DNA of 46,139 nucleotides from contig JBFWUM010000035.1 in assembly GCA_050247255.1 (NCBI GenBank), forward strand, positions 1 through 46,139. Direction: 5' to 3'. Below are positions 19,711 to 28,323 of this stretch, one piece after another. This DNA is from JBFWUM01 sp050247255. Lineage in GTDB: Bacteria > Acidobacteriota > Vicinamibacteria > Vicinamibacterales > UBA2999. Position 1 is the stretch's first letter; every line of letters starts with the position of its first letter. The notes below the pieces were generated by a model. It was not told the origin of the DNA. It was given only the letters and a program-made list of their open reading frames with translations, and did no database searches. Position numbers and translations under genes: made by a program.

Positions 19711-19720
19711 ACTATATCAT
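19711..19720. promoter_or_regulatory. Back-to-back -10 elements of ino1 and the methyltransferase-like gene
   Basis: Minus strand TATAGT (19711-19716) is 8 nt from the ino1 GTG. Plus strand TATCAT (19715-19720) may serve the divergent gene. The two hexamers overlap. Confidence 0.4.
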
Positions 19721-19736
19721 TCGCGAGTTTCCACCC

Positions 19737-19757
19737 GGATGGTGGATGGTGGGTGGT
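19737..19757. repeat. Short heptad run (GGATGGT x2, GGGTGGT)
   Basis: Three units in 7-bp register just before the methyltransferase-like gene. It has one arm only, and its G-rich end also acts as a plausible ribosome site, so it may be a remnant or chance. Confidence 0.45.
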
Positions 19758-19761
19758 CGAC

Positions 19762-20325
19762 GTGTTCTTGCGCAAAGCGAAACGCCGCGAGCCGGTGCCG
19801 GTCACGATGAGCGGCGTGCGAATGGGAGAAAAGCTGCTGCAGGTGGGGCTCGATGATGCGGCGATCGCCGGCGCGATTGCGGCAAAGGTCGGCCTCAGTG
19901 GCAGCGCCGCGGCCGCCGTTGACAGCGAGGAGCTCGCCGCGCAGGCGCGCAGCAGCGCCCTCGAGTCCGGCGTGCTGGTGGACGTCCAGGTCAGCCCGCT
20001 CGAGCGGCTGCCGTTCGACGCGGGGTCGTTCGACGTGGTGGTCGTGCACGGCTCGCGCGGGCTGCTGCCGCGCCTGGCCGCCGGGACGCGCACGGCGGCC
20101 GCCGGCGAGTGGCATCGGGTCCTGCGCCACGGCGGCCGGGTCGTGGCCATCGAGCCGGGGCCGCGATCGGGCCTGGCCGGCCTGTTCCGCGGCGGCGCCG
20201 AGCCCGATCCGGCGTACGAGGCGGCCGGCGGCACCCTGGCCGTCCTGCAGGCGGGCGGCTTTCGCGCTGTCCGCGTCGTCGGACAACTCGAGGGGCTCAC
20301 GTTCACGGAGGGGCTGAAGTCCTGA
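19762..20325 (+). CDS. SAM-dependent methyltransferase-like protein
   Basis: About 187 residues from GTG at 19762 (GTG at 19753 is possible). It has the order of a class I methyltransferase: RMGEKLLQVGLDDAAI in place of motif I, an acidic strand end at AAVDSEELAAQARSSALE, PLERLPFDAGSFDVVVVHG and VLRHGGRVVAIEPGPRSGLA. The Gly-rich SAM loop (GxGxG) is missing, so binding of SAM is uncertain, and it may be a degenerate UbiE-type enzyme. Substrate unknown. It is followed 49 bp later by the VWA protein on the same strand. Confidence 0.65.
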   Translation: MFLRKAKRREPVPVTMSGVRMGEKLLQVGLDDAAIAGAIAAKVGLSGSAAAAVDSEELAAQARSSALESGVLVDVQVSPLERLPFDAGSFDVVVVHGSRGLLPRLAAGTRTAAAGEWHRVLRHGGRVVAIEPGPRSGLAGLFRGGAEPDPAYEAAGGTLAVLQAGGFRAVRVVGQLEGLTFTEGLKS

Positions 20326-20374
20326 GGGATCGCGCCCCGTAGCCGAGGCAAGACTTTTGCCCGAAAGGCGCACC

Positions 20375-21400
20375 ATGCACCATGCCCTCCCCCGGTTCGC
20401 TCTCGCTTCGGCGTTGGCCGGCGTCGCGGCCGGTGCGCTCGGGGCGCAAACGCAGGACGGCGCCCGGTTCTCGAGCGGGGTTGAGCTCATCAACGTCACG
20501 GCCACCGTCACCGACGATGACGGGCGGTTCGCCGACGGCCTGACCCGCGACGATTTCACAGTGTACGAAGACGGCGTCCTCCAGGAGATTTCGCATTTCT
20601 CCAGCGAGCGCGTCCCCGTCAGCCTCGGTCTCGTCCTCGACGCCAGCGGCAGCATGACCGAGGAGAAGATGTCGCGGGCGCGATCGGCGATCGATCGCCT
20701 GATCTTCGACCAGCTGGGCGCGGACGATGAGCTGTTCTTCGAGGAGTTCTCGACCACGCCGCGCATCCGCCAGGGGTGGACCACCGATCGCCGCGCCATC
20801 AGCCGCGCGGTCTCGCGGGTCGACCCGGCCGGCGGCACGGCGATGTACGACGCCATCGCCGAAGCGATTCCGCTGGCGGGCGAGGGGAAGCACCAGAAGA
20901 AGGCGGTGCTGGTGATCTCGGACGGCAACGACACCAACAGCCAGTTCACCGCCTACGACATCCGCCAGATCGTGCGCGAGAGCGAGGTCATGGTCTACGC
21001 GCTCGGCGTCGACGGCAGCGCCACGATGGTGCGGCGCGCGCCGCGCGTACAGATCCCGTTTCCGTTCCCGATGCCCGGCGGCGGCCGGCGCCGCCCCGGC
21101 CTGCCCGTCCCGCCGCCCATCGGCGGCGGCAACGGCACCTGGACACGCAGCGCCGGGGAGCGGGTGAACGAGGACGCGCTGCGGCAGATCACCGACGATT
21201 CCGGCGGCCGCACCGAAATCATCCGCGGCTTTGGCGATCTCGACGCGGCGGCCGAGCGCCTGGCGGACGAATTGAGCCGCCAGTATTCGCTGGGCTATGC
21301 GAGCACCGGGAAGAAAGACGGCCAGTGGCACACAATCAAGGTGGAGGTGAAGGATCGGCGCCTGAACGTGCGCGCGCGCAGGGGGTACGTGGCGTCTTAA
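20375..21400 (+). CDS. VWFA-related protein of the acidobacterial type
   Basis: A 341-residue secreted protein. ATG at 20375 is chosen because AAGG precedes it; the signal peptide ends near GALGAQ. A short beta domain (VELINVTATVTDDDGRFADG, LTRDDFTVYEDGVLQEISHF) precedes a von Willebrand A domain with a complete metal-binding MIDAS: DASGSMT, the threonine in GGTAMYDAI and DGNDTNS. A Pro/Gly-rich insert lies near residues 225-255 (FPFPMPGGGRRRPGLPVPPP). This domain architecture is a hallmark of Acidobacteria, where such proteins are abundant, and their function is unknown; adhesion or envelope protein contact is likely. Confidence 0.9.
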   Translation: MHHALPRFALASALAGVAAGALGAQTQDGARFSSGVELINVTATVTDDDGRFADGLTRDDFTVYEDGVLQEISHFSSERVPVSLGLVLDASGSMTEEKMSRARSAIDRLIFDQLGADDELFFEEFSTTPRIRQGWTTDRRAISRAVSRVDPAGGTAMYDAIAEAIPLAGEGKHQKKAVLVISDGNDTNSQFTAYDIRQIVRESEVMVYALGVDGSATMVRRAPRVQIPFPFPMPGGGRRRPGLPVPPPIGGGNGTWTRSAGERVNEDALRQITDDSGGRTEIIRGFGDLDAAAERLADELSRQYSLGYASTGKKDGQWHTIKVEVKDRRLNVRARRGYVAS

Positions 21401-21408
21401 CAAGGCGC

Positions 21409-21545
21409 AATGCTCAATGCTCAATGCTCCCGCGCCACGTACTGACATCACGTCTTCCCCTTTCGGCACGTAAAGGGGGCGCTATGCGCTCCGAGGCAGC
21501 TGGGTCTTGGCATTGAGCAGTGAGCCTTGGGCCTTGGGCATTGCT
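21409..21545. repeat. Heptad arms D (word AATGCTC / GAGCATT-like)
   Basis: Left arm 21409-21429 is AATGCTC three times. Right arm 21511-21545 is CATTGAG, CAGTGAG, CCTTGGG, CCTTGGG, CATTGCT, roughly the reverse complement, also in exact 7-bp steps. About 80 bp of ordinary sequence lies between. It follows the VWA stop by nine bases and runs up to the ZIP gene promoter. Confidence 0.75.
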
Positions 21546-21550
21546 ATGAT
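21545..21550 (+). promoter_or_regulatory. -10-like hexamer of the ZIP gene
   Basis: TATGAT followed by eight bases and the GTG start, without a Shine-Dalgarno sequence; consistent with a leaderless mRNA. It overlaps the last unit of array D. Confidence 0.45.
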
Positions 21551-21558
21551 TCCATTGC

Positions 21559-22290
21559 GTGTCGACCTTCGCCATCGCGCTGGGGCTGAGCATTCTGGGC
21601 GGCCTCGGCGGCCTGCTCGTCGCCTCCTCCATCCTGCTCTTCAGCGACAGCGTGCGCGCCCGGCTGGTGCCGTGGCTGGTGAGCTACGCCGTCGGCGCGC
21701 TGCTCGGCGTGTCGATGCTGTCGCTGCTGCCGTACTCCCTCGAGCAGCTCGACGCCTCGCGTGTGTTCGCCACGCTGCTCGGCGGCATCCTGCTGTTCTT
21801 CGTCCTCGAGAAGCTCGTGCTCTGGCGGCACTGCCACACGCACGACTGCGAGGTGCATGACGGCACCGTGCTGCCGGTGCTGGTTGGCGACGCGTTCCAC
21901 AATTTTGTCGACGGTGCGGTCATCGCCGCCGCGGTGATGACCTCGGTGCCGCTCGGCATCAGCACGGCGGTCGCCGTGGCCGCGCACGAGATCCCGCAGG
22001 AAGTTGGCGACTTCGCGATCCTGCTGCACGCCGGCTACTCGCGGGCGAGGGCGCTGCTGCTCAACGTGCTGTCGGCATCGGCCAGTGCCGCCGGCGCCGT
22101 GGCCGCCTTCGTGGCGTTCGACGTCATCCCCATGACCCTGCCCTACTTCCTCGTCCTGGCCGCCGCCAGCTTCCTCTACGTCGCGATGGCCGACCTGATC
22201 CCCGGCCTCCACCGCGGCCGCACCGACGCCGGCTCCCTGCGCCAGATCCTGCTGATCGCGGCCGGGATCGCGACGATGCTGGTGATCTGA
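21559..22290 (+). CDS. ZIP-family divalent metal transporter
   Basis: A 243-residue inner-membrane protein with about eight hydrophobic segments. The two ZIP metal-site helices are present: HNFVDGAVIAAAVMTSVPLG (helix 4) and HEIPQEVGDFAILLHAGYSR (helix 5), with the histidines, Asn/Asp and Glu that bind Zn or Fe. The variable loop HCHTHDCEVHDG is a short metal-binding His/Cys cluster. ZIP proteins move zinc or iron into the cytosol; the substrate cannot be fixed here. Read from GTG at 21559. No metal regulator is adjacent. Confidence 0.9.
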   Translation: MSTFAIALGLSILGGLGGLLVASSILLFSDSVRARLVPWLVSYAVGALLGVSMLSLLPYSLEQLDASRVFATLLGGILLFFVLEKLVLWRHCHTHDCEVHDGTVLPVLVGDAFHNFVDGAVIAAAVMTSVPLGISTAVAVAAHEIPQEVGDFAILLHAGYSRARALLLNVLSASASAAGAVAAFVAFDVIPMTLPYFLVLAAASFLYVAMADLIPGLHRGRTDAGSLRQILLIAAGIATMLVI

Positions 22291-22310
22291 GAGCCCGAAG
22301 ACCTTCGGAG

Positions 22311-22712
22311 CACACGGCTTCACACCGGAGACACGAGGGCCGGATTCAACAAGCCGATGGAGAGCGCTGTGAGGCTTGTTGATCCGGCCCTCTCGTTGTG
22401 TCCGGGGCTGCCTGCGGCAGCCGTCGAACGGCTCTGCCTCTGCGCATCCCCGTGCCTTCGTNNNNNNNNNNNNNNNNNNNNNNNNNNNNNNNNNNNNNNN
22501 NNNNNNNNNNNNNNNNNNNNNNNNNNNNNNNNNNNNNNNNNNNNNNNNNNNNNNNNNNNNNGAGGGCCGGATTCAACAAGCCGATGGAGAGCGCTGTGAG
22601 GCTTGTTGATCCGGCCCTCTCGTTGTGTCCGGGGCTGCCTGCGGCAGCCGTCGAACGGCTCTGCCTCTGCGCATCCCCGTGCCTTCGTGGCTCCGCTGTG
22701 AAGCCGTGACCT
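22311..22712. repeat. Nested inverted-repeat element interrupted by a false gap
   Basis: Between the ZIP and BON genes. The outer ends CACGGCTTCACA (left, near 22314) and TGTGAAGCCGTG (right, near 22698) are inverted. Inside is a strong stem: GAGGGCCGGAT plus CAACAAGCC (22335-22355) pairs with 22373-22392 with one bulged T, then a GGCTGCC-TGC-GGCAGCC hairpin. 22335-22461 is repeated exactly at 22562-22688 around 100 N, an assembly artefact; the real element is about 170 bp. It resembles a degenerate heptad element. No gene is seen in the 530 bp here. Confidence 0.6.
22335..22688. other. Assembly artefact: 127-bp exact duplication around 100 N
   Basis: 22335-22461 equals 22562-22688 with exactly 100 N between. 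Same signature as the gaps at 8703 and 27082. The apparent tandem hairpin is therefore probably a single copy. Confidence 0.9.
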
Positions 22713-22822
22713 CCGAGATCTCCGTCCACGAGGCAGGACAGTCGCTGCTCCGAATTCGCGATTGGGCCGCGTGCTCTTGTTGGCAAAGTCTTTGCCGCTG
22801 CCTCCCAGCGGAGGTTCTCTCA

Positions 22823-23392
22823 ATGACTCGCAGACTCTTGACGATCGCGTTGGCCGCGGTGCTGGGGGTTGGTGTGATGGCGGGCACCGCGACGGCGCAG
22901 ACGCTGTCGCAGGACGACCGGCTGGCGCTGTTCAAGGCGGCGCAGCGCGAGGTCCTCGGCTACTCGCAGTTCGGGATCTTCGACAGCGTGCACGCCCGCG
23001 TCGGTGACAACGGCGTGGTGGAGCTCACCGGCAAGGTCACCATGCCCTACAAGCGGACCGCTCTCGAGCGGCGCGTCGCGCGCGCGGCGGGCATCCGCAG
23101 CGTCGTCAACCGCATCGAGGTGCTGCCGGTGTCGCAGTTCGACGATCGCCTGCGCATCCAGATCGCCCGCGCCATCTACGGCAACCCGCACTTCGCCGGC
23201 TACGGCCACCGCGCCAACCCGCCGGTCCACGTCATCGTCGAGCACGGGCGGGTGACGCTCGAGGGGGTCGTGAACAGCGAGGTGGAGCGGGCGCTGGCGC
23301 GCTCGATCGCCGGCTCGTTTCTGTCGCTCGGCCCGATCGAGATCGCGCTGAAGACGAACGCCGAAGCGCGGGAGGAGATGGAGCGGATCTAG
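22823..23392 (+). CDS. Periplasmic BON-domain protein
   Basis: A 189-residue exported protein. The ATG at 22823 has GGAGG nine bases upstream; signal peptide MTRRLLTIALAAVLGVGVMA ends near TATAQ. Two BON domains follow: GVVELTGKVTMPYKRTALER to VVNRIEVLPVSQFDD, and VHVIVEHGRVTLEGVVNSEV to the C-terminus. BON domains bind phospholipid or envelope surfaces, as in OsmY, and protect the periplasm under stress; this is the likely role. It converges on the lipoprotein gene; both genes end in the shared tetramer CTAG, which gives TAG on either strand. Confidence 0.88.
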   Translation: MTRRLLTIALAAVLGVGVMAGTATAQTLSQDDRLALFKAAQREVLGYSQFGIFDSVHARVGDNGVVELTGKVTMPYKRTALERRVARAAGIRSVVNRIEVLPVSQFDDRLRIQIARAIYGNPHFAGYGHRANPPVHVIVEHGRVTLEGVVNSEVERALARSIAGSFLSLGPIEIALKTNAEAREEMERI

Positions 23393-24111
23393 GCCGTCTC
23401 GCGGCCGCGCCTGGCGACCCACCAGATCACCAGGGCGAACACCAGCGCGGCCGCGACAATCGTCCCGCCGAACAGCAGCAGCGTGCTCGACAGGATCGAC
23501 TGCGCCTGCATCGTCACCCGCATCTCGACTGGCTCGCCCTCGAGCCGGTCGGCCAGCGACTGCTCCCAGACCAGGATGTTGCCGCGCTCGACCGTCCGCG
23601 ACGGGGCGTTGTGGAAGTCGATGCGGCTGGGGACGTGCATCCGGAAGACGACCGTTTCGTTCCCGATCCAGCCGACATCGCCCACCGGCCCGCCGGCGGC
23701 CTTGCCGACGTCCTGACGGTACTCGAACGAGTCGCCACGGCGCTCGAACCGGTAGGTGGACCACGCAAACGGCGCCAGCCGCTCCAGCGCATCGAGGCTG
23801 GTGGCATCGACGCTGACGTGCACGAAACGGCGGCCGTCGCGGCGCGACAGGCTGACGATCGCCTCGGCGCCAGGCCCCTCGAAGAGCGCGCGCACCTGCT
23901 CGCGATCGAGGCGGGCGCGCGGATCGACCGGAAGGTCGACGCCCCGCAGCGCAACCAATGAGGCGACGGAGGCATTGACGTTGAGCGTCGCGGTGCCGTC
24001 GAGCGCGAGGTAGAGCTCCTCCTCGTACTCGTACGCCGGCTTGAACACGCCGCCGCCGCTGCTGCTGCAGCCGGCGAGGCAGATGGCGGCGACGAGCGCC
24101 ACAAGTCGCAT
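23389..24111 (-). CDS. Membrane-anchored lipoprotein of unknown function
   Basis: A 240-residue protein read from ATG at 24111. The signal MRLVALVAAICLAGCSSSGG has a lipobox (LAGC) for lipidation. The periplasmic part begins ALDGTATLNVNASVASLVAL and reads VSLSRRDGRRFVHVSVDATS, then VGWIGNETVVFRMHVPSRID. A C-terminal membrane helix (LLFGGTIVAAALVFALVIWW) and a basic end follow, so it is doubly anchored. I do not recognise a family with certainty. Its promoter hexamer TATCAT sits eight bases upstream, back to back with that of polA. Confidence 0.7.
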   Translation of the reverse strand: MRLVALVAAICLAGCSSSGGGVFKPAYEYEEELYLALDGTATLNVNASVASLVALRGVDLPVDPRARLDREQVRALFEGPGAEAIVSLSRRDGRRFVHVSVDATSLDALERLAPFAWSTYRFERRGDSFEYRQDVGKAAGGPVGDVGWIGNETVVFRMHVPSRIDFHNAPSRTVERGNILVWEQSLADRLEGEPVEMRVTMQAQSILSSTLLLFGGTIVAAALVFALVIWWVARRGRETA

Positions 24112-24119
24112 GAAGTTCA

Positions 24120-24129
24120 ATGATATATC
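24120..24129. promoter_or_regulatory. Shared back-to-back -10 elements of the lipoprotein and polA
   Basis: The ten bases ATGATATATC read TATCAT on the minus strand, 8 nt from the lipoprotein ATG, and TATATC on the plus strand, 9 nt from the polA ATG. Neither start has a Shine-Dalgarno sequence, so both mRNAs are probably leaderless. Confidence 0.5.
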
Positions 24130-24138
24130 CTGACCAAA

Positions 24139-26850
24139 ATGAGCCAGACGCTGTTCCTCATCGACGGCAGCTCGCAGATGTACCGCGCGTACCACGCGTT
24201 CCGCGGCAAGGGGCTGTCCAACCAGGAGGGGCAGACGACGCACGCCGTGTACGTCTTCGTGACGATGCTGCGGAAGTTGATCGCGGACCACTCGCCGGCC
24301 TACATGGCGGCGTCGTTCGACCTGGCCGGCCCCACGTTCCGCGACAAGCTGGTTGACGACTACAAGGCGAACCGCGCCGCCATGCCCGACGACCTGGCGG
24401 AGCAGATCAACTGGGTCCACCAGGCGTGCGAAGCGCTCGGCGTGCCGATCGTGACCGCCCAGGGCTACGAGGCCGACGATGTCATCGGCACGCTGGCGAT
24501 TCGCGCGGCCGCCGCCGGCTTCGACGTGGCCATCGTGTCGATCGACAAGGACTTCTTCCAGATGGTCCGCCCCGGCATTCGCGTCTACGACCCGCGCGAG
24601 GATGGCGCCTGGTTCGACGCCGCCGGCGTGGTCGAGAAGTTTGGCGTCCAGCCGGGGCAGGTCGTCGACGTCCTGGCGCTCGTCGGCGACACCAGCGACA
24701 ACGTCGCCGGCGTGCCCGGCATCGGCAAGAAGGGCGCGATCGACCTGATCACGCAGTTCGGCTCGCTGGACGGGCTGCTCGAGCAGACGGACCGGCTCAA
24801 GCCGAAGCAGAAAGAGGCGCTGACCTCGCACCGGGAGGATGCGCTGCGCAGCCGCGAGCTGGTGACCATCCGTACCGACGTGCCGATCGAGGTGGAGCTC
24901 GAGTCGCTGAAGTACCGCGGCGCCTCGCGGGAGCGCTGCTATGAGCTGTTCTCGAAGCTCGCCTTCCGGACGCTGGTCAACGAGTTCGCGCCGACCGCCG
25001 ACACCATCCAGAAGGACTACGCCCTCATTCGCACGCCGGCGGAGCTCGACGCCCTGCTCGACGCCCTGCGCGCCGCCGGCGAGTTCTCGCTGCGCGTCAT
25101 CCCCGATCAGCCGGCTGCCATGCTGGCAGGTATCGTTGGCATCGCCGTCTCAACCGCCGATCGGCAGGCGAGATACATCCCGCTGGGGCACACGGGCGGC
25201 GACACCGCGGGCGACCTGCTGTCGGCGGCAAGCGCCCCGGAGCAACTCGAGCGGACGGCGGCACTCGAACGGCTGAAGCCGCTGCTGGAAGATCCTGCCG
25301 TCAGGAAGGTGGGGCACGACCTCAAGTTCGACACCGAGGTCCTGGCGCGTCACGGCATTGCGCTCGCCGGCATCGAGTTCGATTCGATGCTCGCCAGCTA
25401 CCTGCTCGACGCCACCAGACCCGGGCATCCGCTCGAAGAGACCTCGCTCGAGCATCTCGGCTACAAGGCGCTGACCGAGGAAGACGTGTGCGGCCGTGGC
25501 GCGAAGGCGATGCCCCTGGCGAGCCTGTCGCCCGAGGCCGCGCTGAACTTCGCGGGCGAGCGCGCCGATCTCGCGCGGCAGCTGTCCAGCCGGCTGGCGC
25601 CGTTGCTGGTGACCGACGGGCTGGACGAGGTCTATCGCACCCTCGAGATGCCGCTCGTGCCGGTGCTGGCGGATATCGAGCAGGCGGGCATTCGCATCGA
25701 CGGCCCGGCGCTGGCGGCGCAGTCGCAGCACATCGAGCAGGAACTGGCCGGCTACTCGGCGCGCATCTTCGAGCTGGCCGGCGAGGTGTTCAACGTGAAC
25801 TCGCCGAAGCAGCTCGGCGAGGTCCTCTTCGAGAAGCTGAAGCTGCCGGCGCTGAAGAAGACCGGCAAGACGCGGTCGTATTCAACGGCGGTCGAAGTGC
25901 TCGAGGAGCTGGCGCTCGGCCACGAGCTGCCGCGCCTCATTCTCGAGTGGCGTGGCCTGCACAAGCTCAAGAGCACCTACATCGACGCGCTGCCGCAGCT
26001 GGTCCACCCGCAGACCGGGCGCGTGCACACCTGCTTCAACCAGGCGGTCGCGGCGACCGGGCGCCTGAGCAGCTCCGATCCCAACCTGCAGAACATTCCC
26101 ATTCGGACCGACCTGGGACGTGAAATCCGCCGCGCCTTCGTCGCCGATCCGGGCCACGTCCTGATCTCCGCCGACTACTCGCAGATCGAGCTGCGCGTGC
26201 TGGCCCACCTGGCGCAGGAGGACGCGCTGATCGAGGCGTTCCGCAACGGCGAGGACATTCATGACCGGACGGCGACCCGGGTGTTCGGCACCGACAGCGG
26301 CCTGAGCGCGCACGAGCTGCGCCGGCGCGCCAAGATCATCAACTACGCGCTGCTCTACGGAAAGACGGCGTTCACGCTGGCCAGGGACATCGGCGTGACC
26401 AAGGAGGCGGCGCAGGAGTTCATCGACGCCTACTTCGCCGGCTTCCCGAAGGTGCGCGCCTACATCGACGGCACGCTCGAGCAGGCGCGCGCCACCGGCG
26501 TCGTCAAGACGATGTTCGGGCGCCGGCGGCTGGTGCCGGAGTTGAACAGCCGGAACGGGCAGATCCGCGCGGCCGCCGAACGCGTCACCGTGAACATGCC
26601 GATCCAGGGCACCGCCGCCGACATCCTGAAGCGGGCGATGATCGACCTCCATCGCGACCTCCCTGCCAGGGGCCTGCGCACGCGGATGATCCTCACCGTG
26701 CACGACGAGCTGTTGTTCGAGGCGCCGCGCGAGGAAGCCGACGCAGCCGCCGCGCTCGTGCGGGACAAGATGGAGAAGGCCGTCGCGCTCGACGTGCCGC
26801 TCGATGTGGATGTGGGAGTCGGGGAGAACTGGAAGGACGCAAAGCCGTAG
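24139..26850 (+). CDS. polA: DNA polymerase I, proofreading domain degenerate
   Basis: A 903-residue family A polymerase for Okazaki-fragment processing and repair. The 5'-3' exonuclease domain (1-290) is complete: FLIDGSSQMYRAYHAF, GYEADDVIGTLA, VSIDKDFFQMV, LVGDTSDNVAGVPGIGKKGA. The central 3'-5' exonuclease fold (about 300-480) keeps HDLKFD and DSMLASYLLD, but the first metal site, normally FDTET, reads FSLRVIP, so proofreading is probably lost. The polymerase domain has LISADYSQIELRVLAH, RRRAKIINYALLYGKTAF and LTVHDELLFEAP. In the O-helix the residue that is Phe762 in E. coli is Tyr, as in T7 polymerase. Promoter shared with the divergent lipoprotein. Confidence 0.96.
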   Translation: MSQTLFLIDGSSQMYRAYHAFRGKGLSNQEGQTTHAVYVFVTMLRKLIADHSPAYMAASFDLAGPTFRDKLVDDYKANRAAMPDDLAEQINWVHQACEALGVPIVTAQGYEADDVIGTLAIRAAAAGFDVAIVSIDKDFFQMVRPGIRVYDPREDGAWFDAAGVVEKFGVQPGQVVDVLALVGDTSDNVAGVPGIGKKGAIDLITQFGSLDGLLEQTDRLKPKQKEALTSHREDALRSRELVTIRTDVPIEVELESLKYRGASRERCYELFSKLAFRTLVNEFAPTADTIQKDYALIRTPAELDALLDALRAAGEFSLRVIPDQPAAMLAGIVGIAVSTADRQARYIPLGHTGGDTAGDLLSAASAPEQLERTAALERLKPLLEDPAVRKVGHDLKFDTEVLARHGIALAGIEFDSMLASYLLDATRPGHPLEETSLEHLGYKALTEEDVCGRGAKAMPLASLSPEAALNFAGERADLARQLSSRLAPLLVTDGLDEVYRTLEMPLVPVLADIEQAGIRIDGPALAAQSQHIEQELAGYSARIFELAGEVFNVNSPKQLGEVLFEKLKLPALKKTGKTRSYSTAVEVLEELALGHELPRLILEWRGLHKLKSTYIDALPQLVHPQTGRVHTCFNQAVAATGRLSSSDPNLQNIPIRTDLGREIRRAFVADPGHVLISADYSQIELRVLAHLAQEDALIEAFRNGEDIHDRTATRVFGTDSGLSAHELRRRAKIINYALLYGKTAFTLARDIGVTKEAAQEFIDAYFAGFPKVRAYIDGTLEQARATGVVKTMFGRRRLVPELNSRNGQIRAAAERVTVNMPIQGTAADILKRAMIDLHRDLPARGLRTRMILTVHDELLFEAPREEADAAAALVRDKMEKAVALDVPLDVDVGVGENWKDAKP

Positions 26851-26861
26851 CTGATCCTGGT

Positions 26862-26909
26862 GGTTCCGAGTTCGCTGTTCCCGCTTCCTAGTTCGTGTTC
26901 AGGTTCGGA
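26862..26909. repeat. Heptad arm E-left (word GTTCNNN)
   Basis: GTTC recurs at 26863, 26870 and 26877, as CTTC at 26884, then GTTC at 26891 (steps of 7) and at 26897 and 26903 (steps of 6). Positions 26890-26907 (AGTTCGTGTTCAGGTTCG) are the perfect reverse complement of 28324-28341. The arm starts 12 bases after the polA stop and holds the stop codon of the serine hydrolase. Confidence 0.85.
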
Positions 26910-28258
26910 TCTCAGGTTCAACGCCTGTCACAAAGCGGTTCAACGGAGTGTCGCCGTTCACCAGCTTGGCGATCACATCGAAACCGTTGTCACCGTTGGT
27001 GAGGATCACATAGCCGGACTTGCGCTCTGGCGACGCCAGCACGAACGATTGGAAGCCGGGGTTCTCGCCGCCGTGCGAGATNNNNNNNNNNNNNNNNNNN
27101 NNNNNNNNNNNNNNNNNNNNNNNNNNNNNNNNNNNNNNNNNNNNNNNNNNNNNNNNNNNNNNNNNNNNNNNNNNNNNNNNNCGTTCACCAGCTTGGCGAT
27201 CACATCGAAACCGTTGTCACCGTTGGTGAGGATCACATAGCCGGACTTGCGCTCTGGCGACGCCAGCACGAACGATTGGAAGCCGGGGTTCTCGCCGCCG
27301 TGCGAGATGACCTGCTCACCGTTCTGGCGCGACACGCGCCAGCCCAGGGCCCATGAGGACGCCTCGTCGGCCGGCCTCGGAGCTATGACCTCGATCATGA
27401 ACTTCGCATACTCCGCGGCGGTCGTGATCAATCCGCCAGCTGCACCATAGCGCGCGGCCAGAATTGGCGTGGTTCTCGGCCTGACGATCGGAGCGCCATC
27501 CGCGTCGTGCGGGACCGCCATGCGGTCTGCCAGGGCGTCGTCCCACAGGTAACCACTGGCAGTCATGCCAAACGGTTTCAGGATCGTCGCTTTCAAATAG
27601 CCGTCGATATCCGTGGCGCAGACTGTCAGTCCATCGAACATCGTTTCGCAGGATTCCCGGTCAACCTGGCCGGCAACGGATGAGAGGACCAGCTGAAGAT
27701 AGCTGTAGCCCTCGCCGGAGTATTGCCACCGTGAGCCGGTTCGAACGCGATGCGAAGGGGATCGTCGTTCGAGCGCCAGTTCGGCAGCCCGCTGGTGTGA
27801 GACAGGACATGGCGCGCCGTGATCTGGCCGAAGCGCGAATCGCCGTCGATCCACCGATCGGCGACGTAGCTGACGAGCGGCGAATCGAGGGCGAGCCGGC
27901 CCTGCTCGCACAGTTTCATCACCGCATACGCAAAGACTGTCTTGCTGACCGACCCCGCTTCAAACAGCGTGTCCGGCGACACCGCCCGCTGCGTGACGCT
28001 GTCCGTCACCCCAAAGCCTCGGCCCCACGCGACGCGACCGTCGCTGACGAGCGCAAGCGACAGACCCGGCACGCGTGCGGCCGCAAGCAACGCGGGAACA
28101 TTGGCTTCAAGGTAAGAGGTCAACCCGGCGAGCGAGTCGTTCGCCGCCGAGCCGTCCCGTTCGGGCGACCGCGAGCACCCAGGCCATGAAAGCAGCTTGA
28201 GGCCAATAGCTGCTTGGCCAGTCCTGGCCAGGAACACGCGGCGCGGTAGTGCCGGCAC
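26899..28258 (-). pseudogene. Serine beta-lactamase-like hydrolase, frameshifted
   Basis: Reads as an exported class C-like serine hydrolase. The N-terminus PRRVFLARTGQAAIG looks like a Tat signal with a lipobox-like WPGC. Active-site motifs are AGSVSKTVFAY (SxxK), SGEGYSY (YxN position) and ISHGGENPG (HxG). Two interruptions: (1) a single missing base near 27737, where FEP in one frame must continue as GSRWQYSGEG in another; (2) a false 100-N gap at 27082 with a 127-bp duplicate (26955-27081 = 27182-27308). Collapsing the gap and restoring one base gives an intact 377-residue protein ending EPEIRT. So the lesion is one base, either a real mutation or an assembly error. The gene sits between the two arms of heptad element E. 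Confidence 0.8.
26955..27308. other. Assembly artefact: 127-bp exact duplication around 100 N
   Basis: 26955-27081 equals 27182-27308, with exactly 100 N between. Third gap with this signature. Confidence 0.92.
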
Positions 28259-28323
28259 GCTGGAAGCCTCGCGGGCGAATATACACCCGGCCCACAGCGC
28301 ATCTTGTGGAATCGTGCGTCAGG

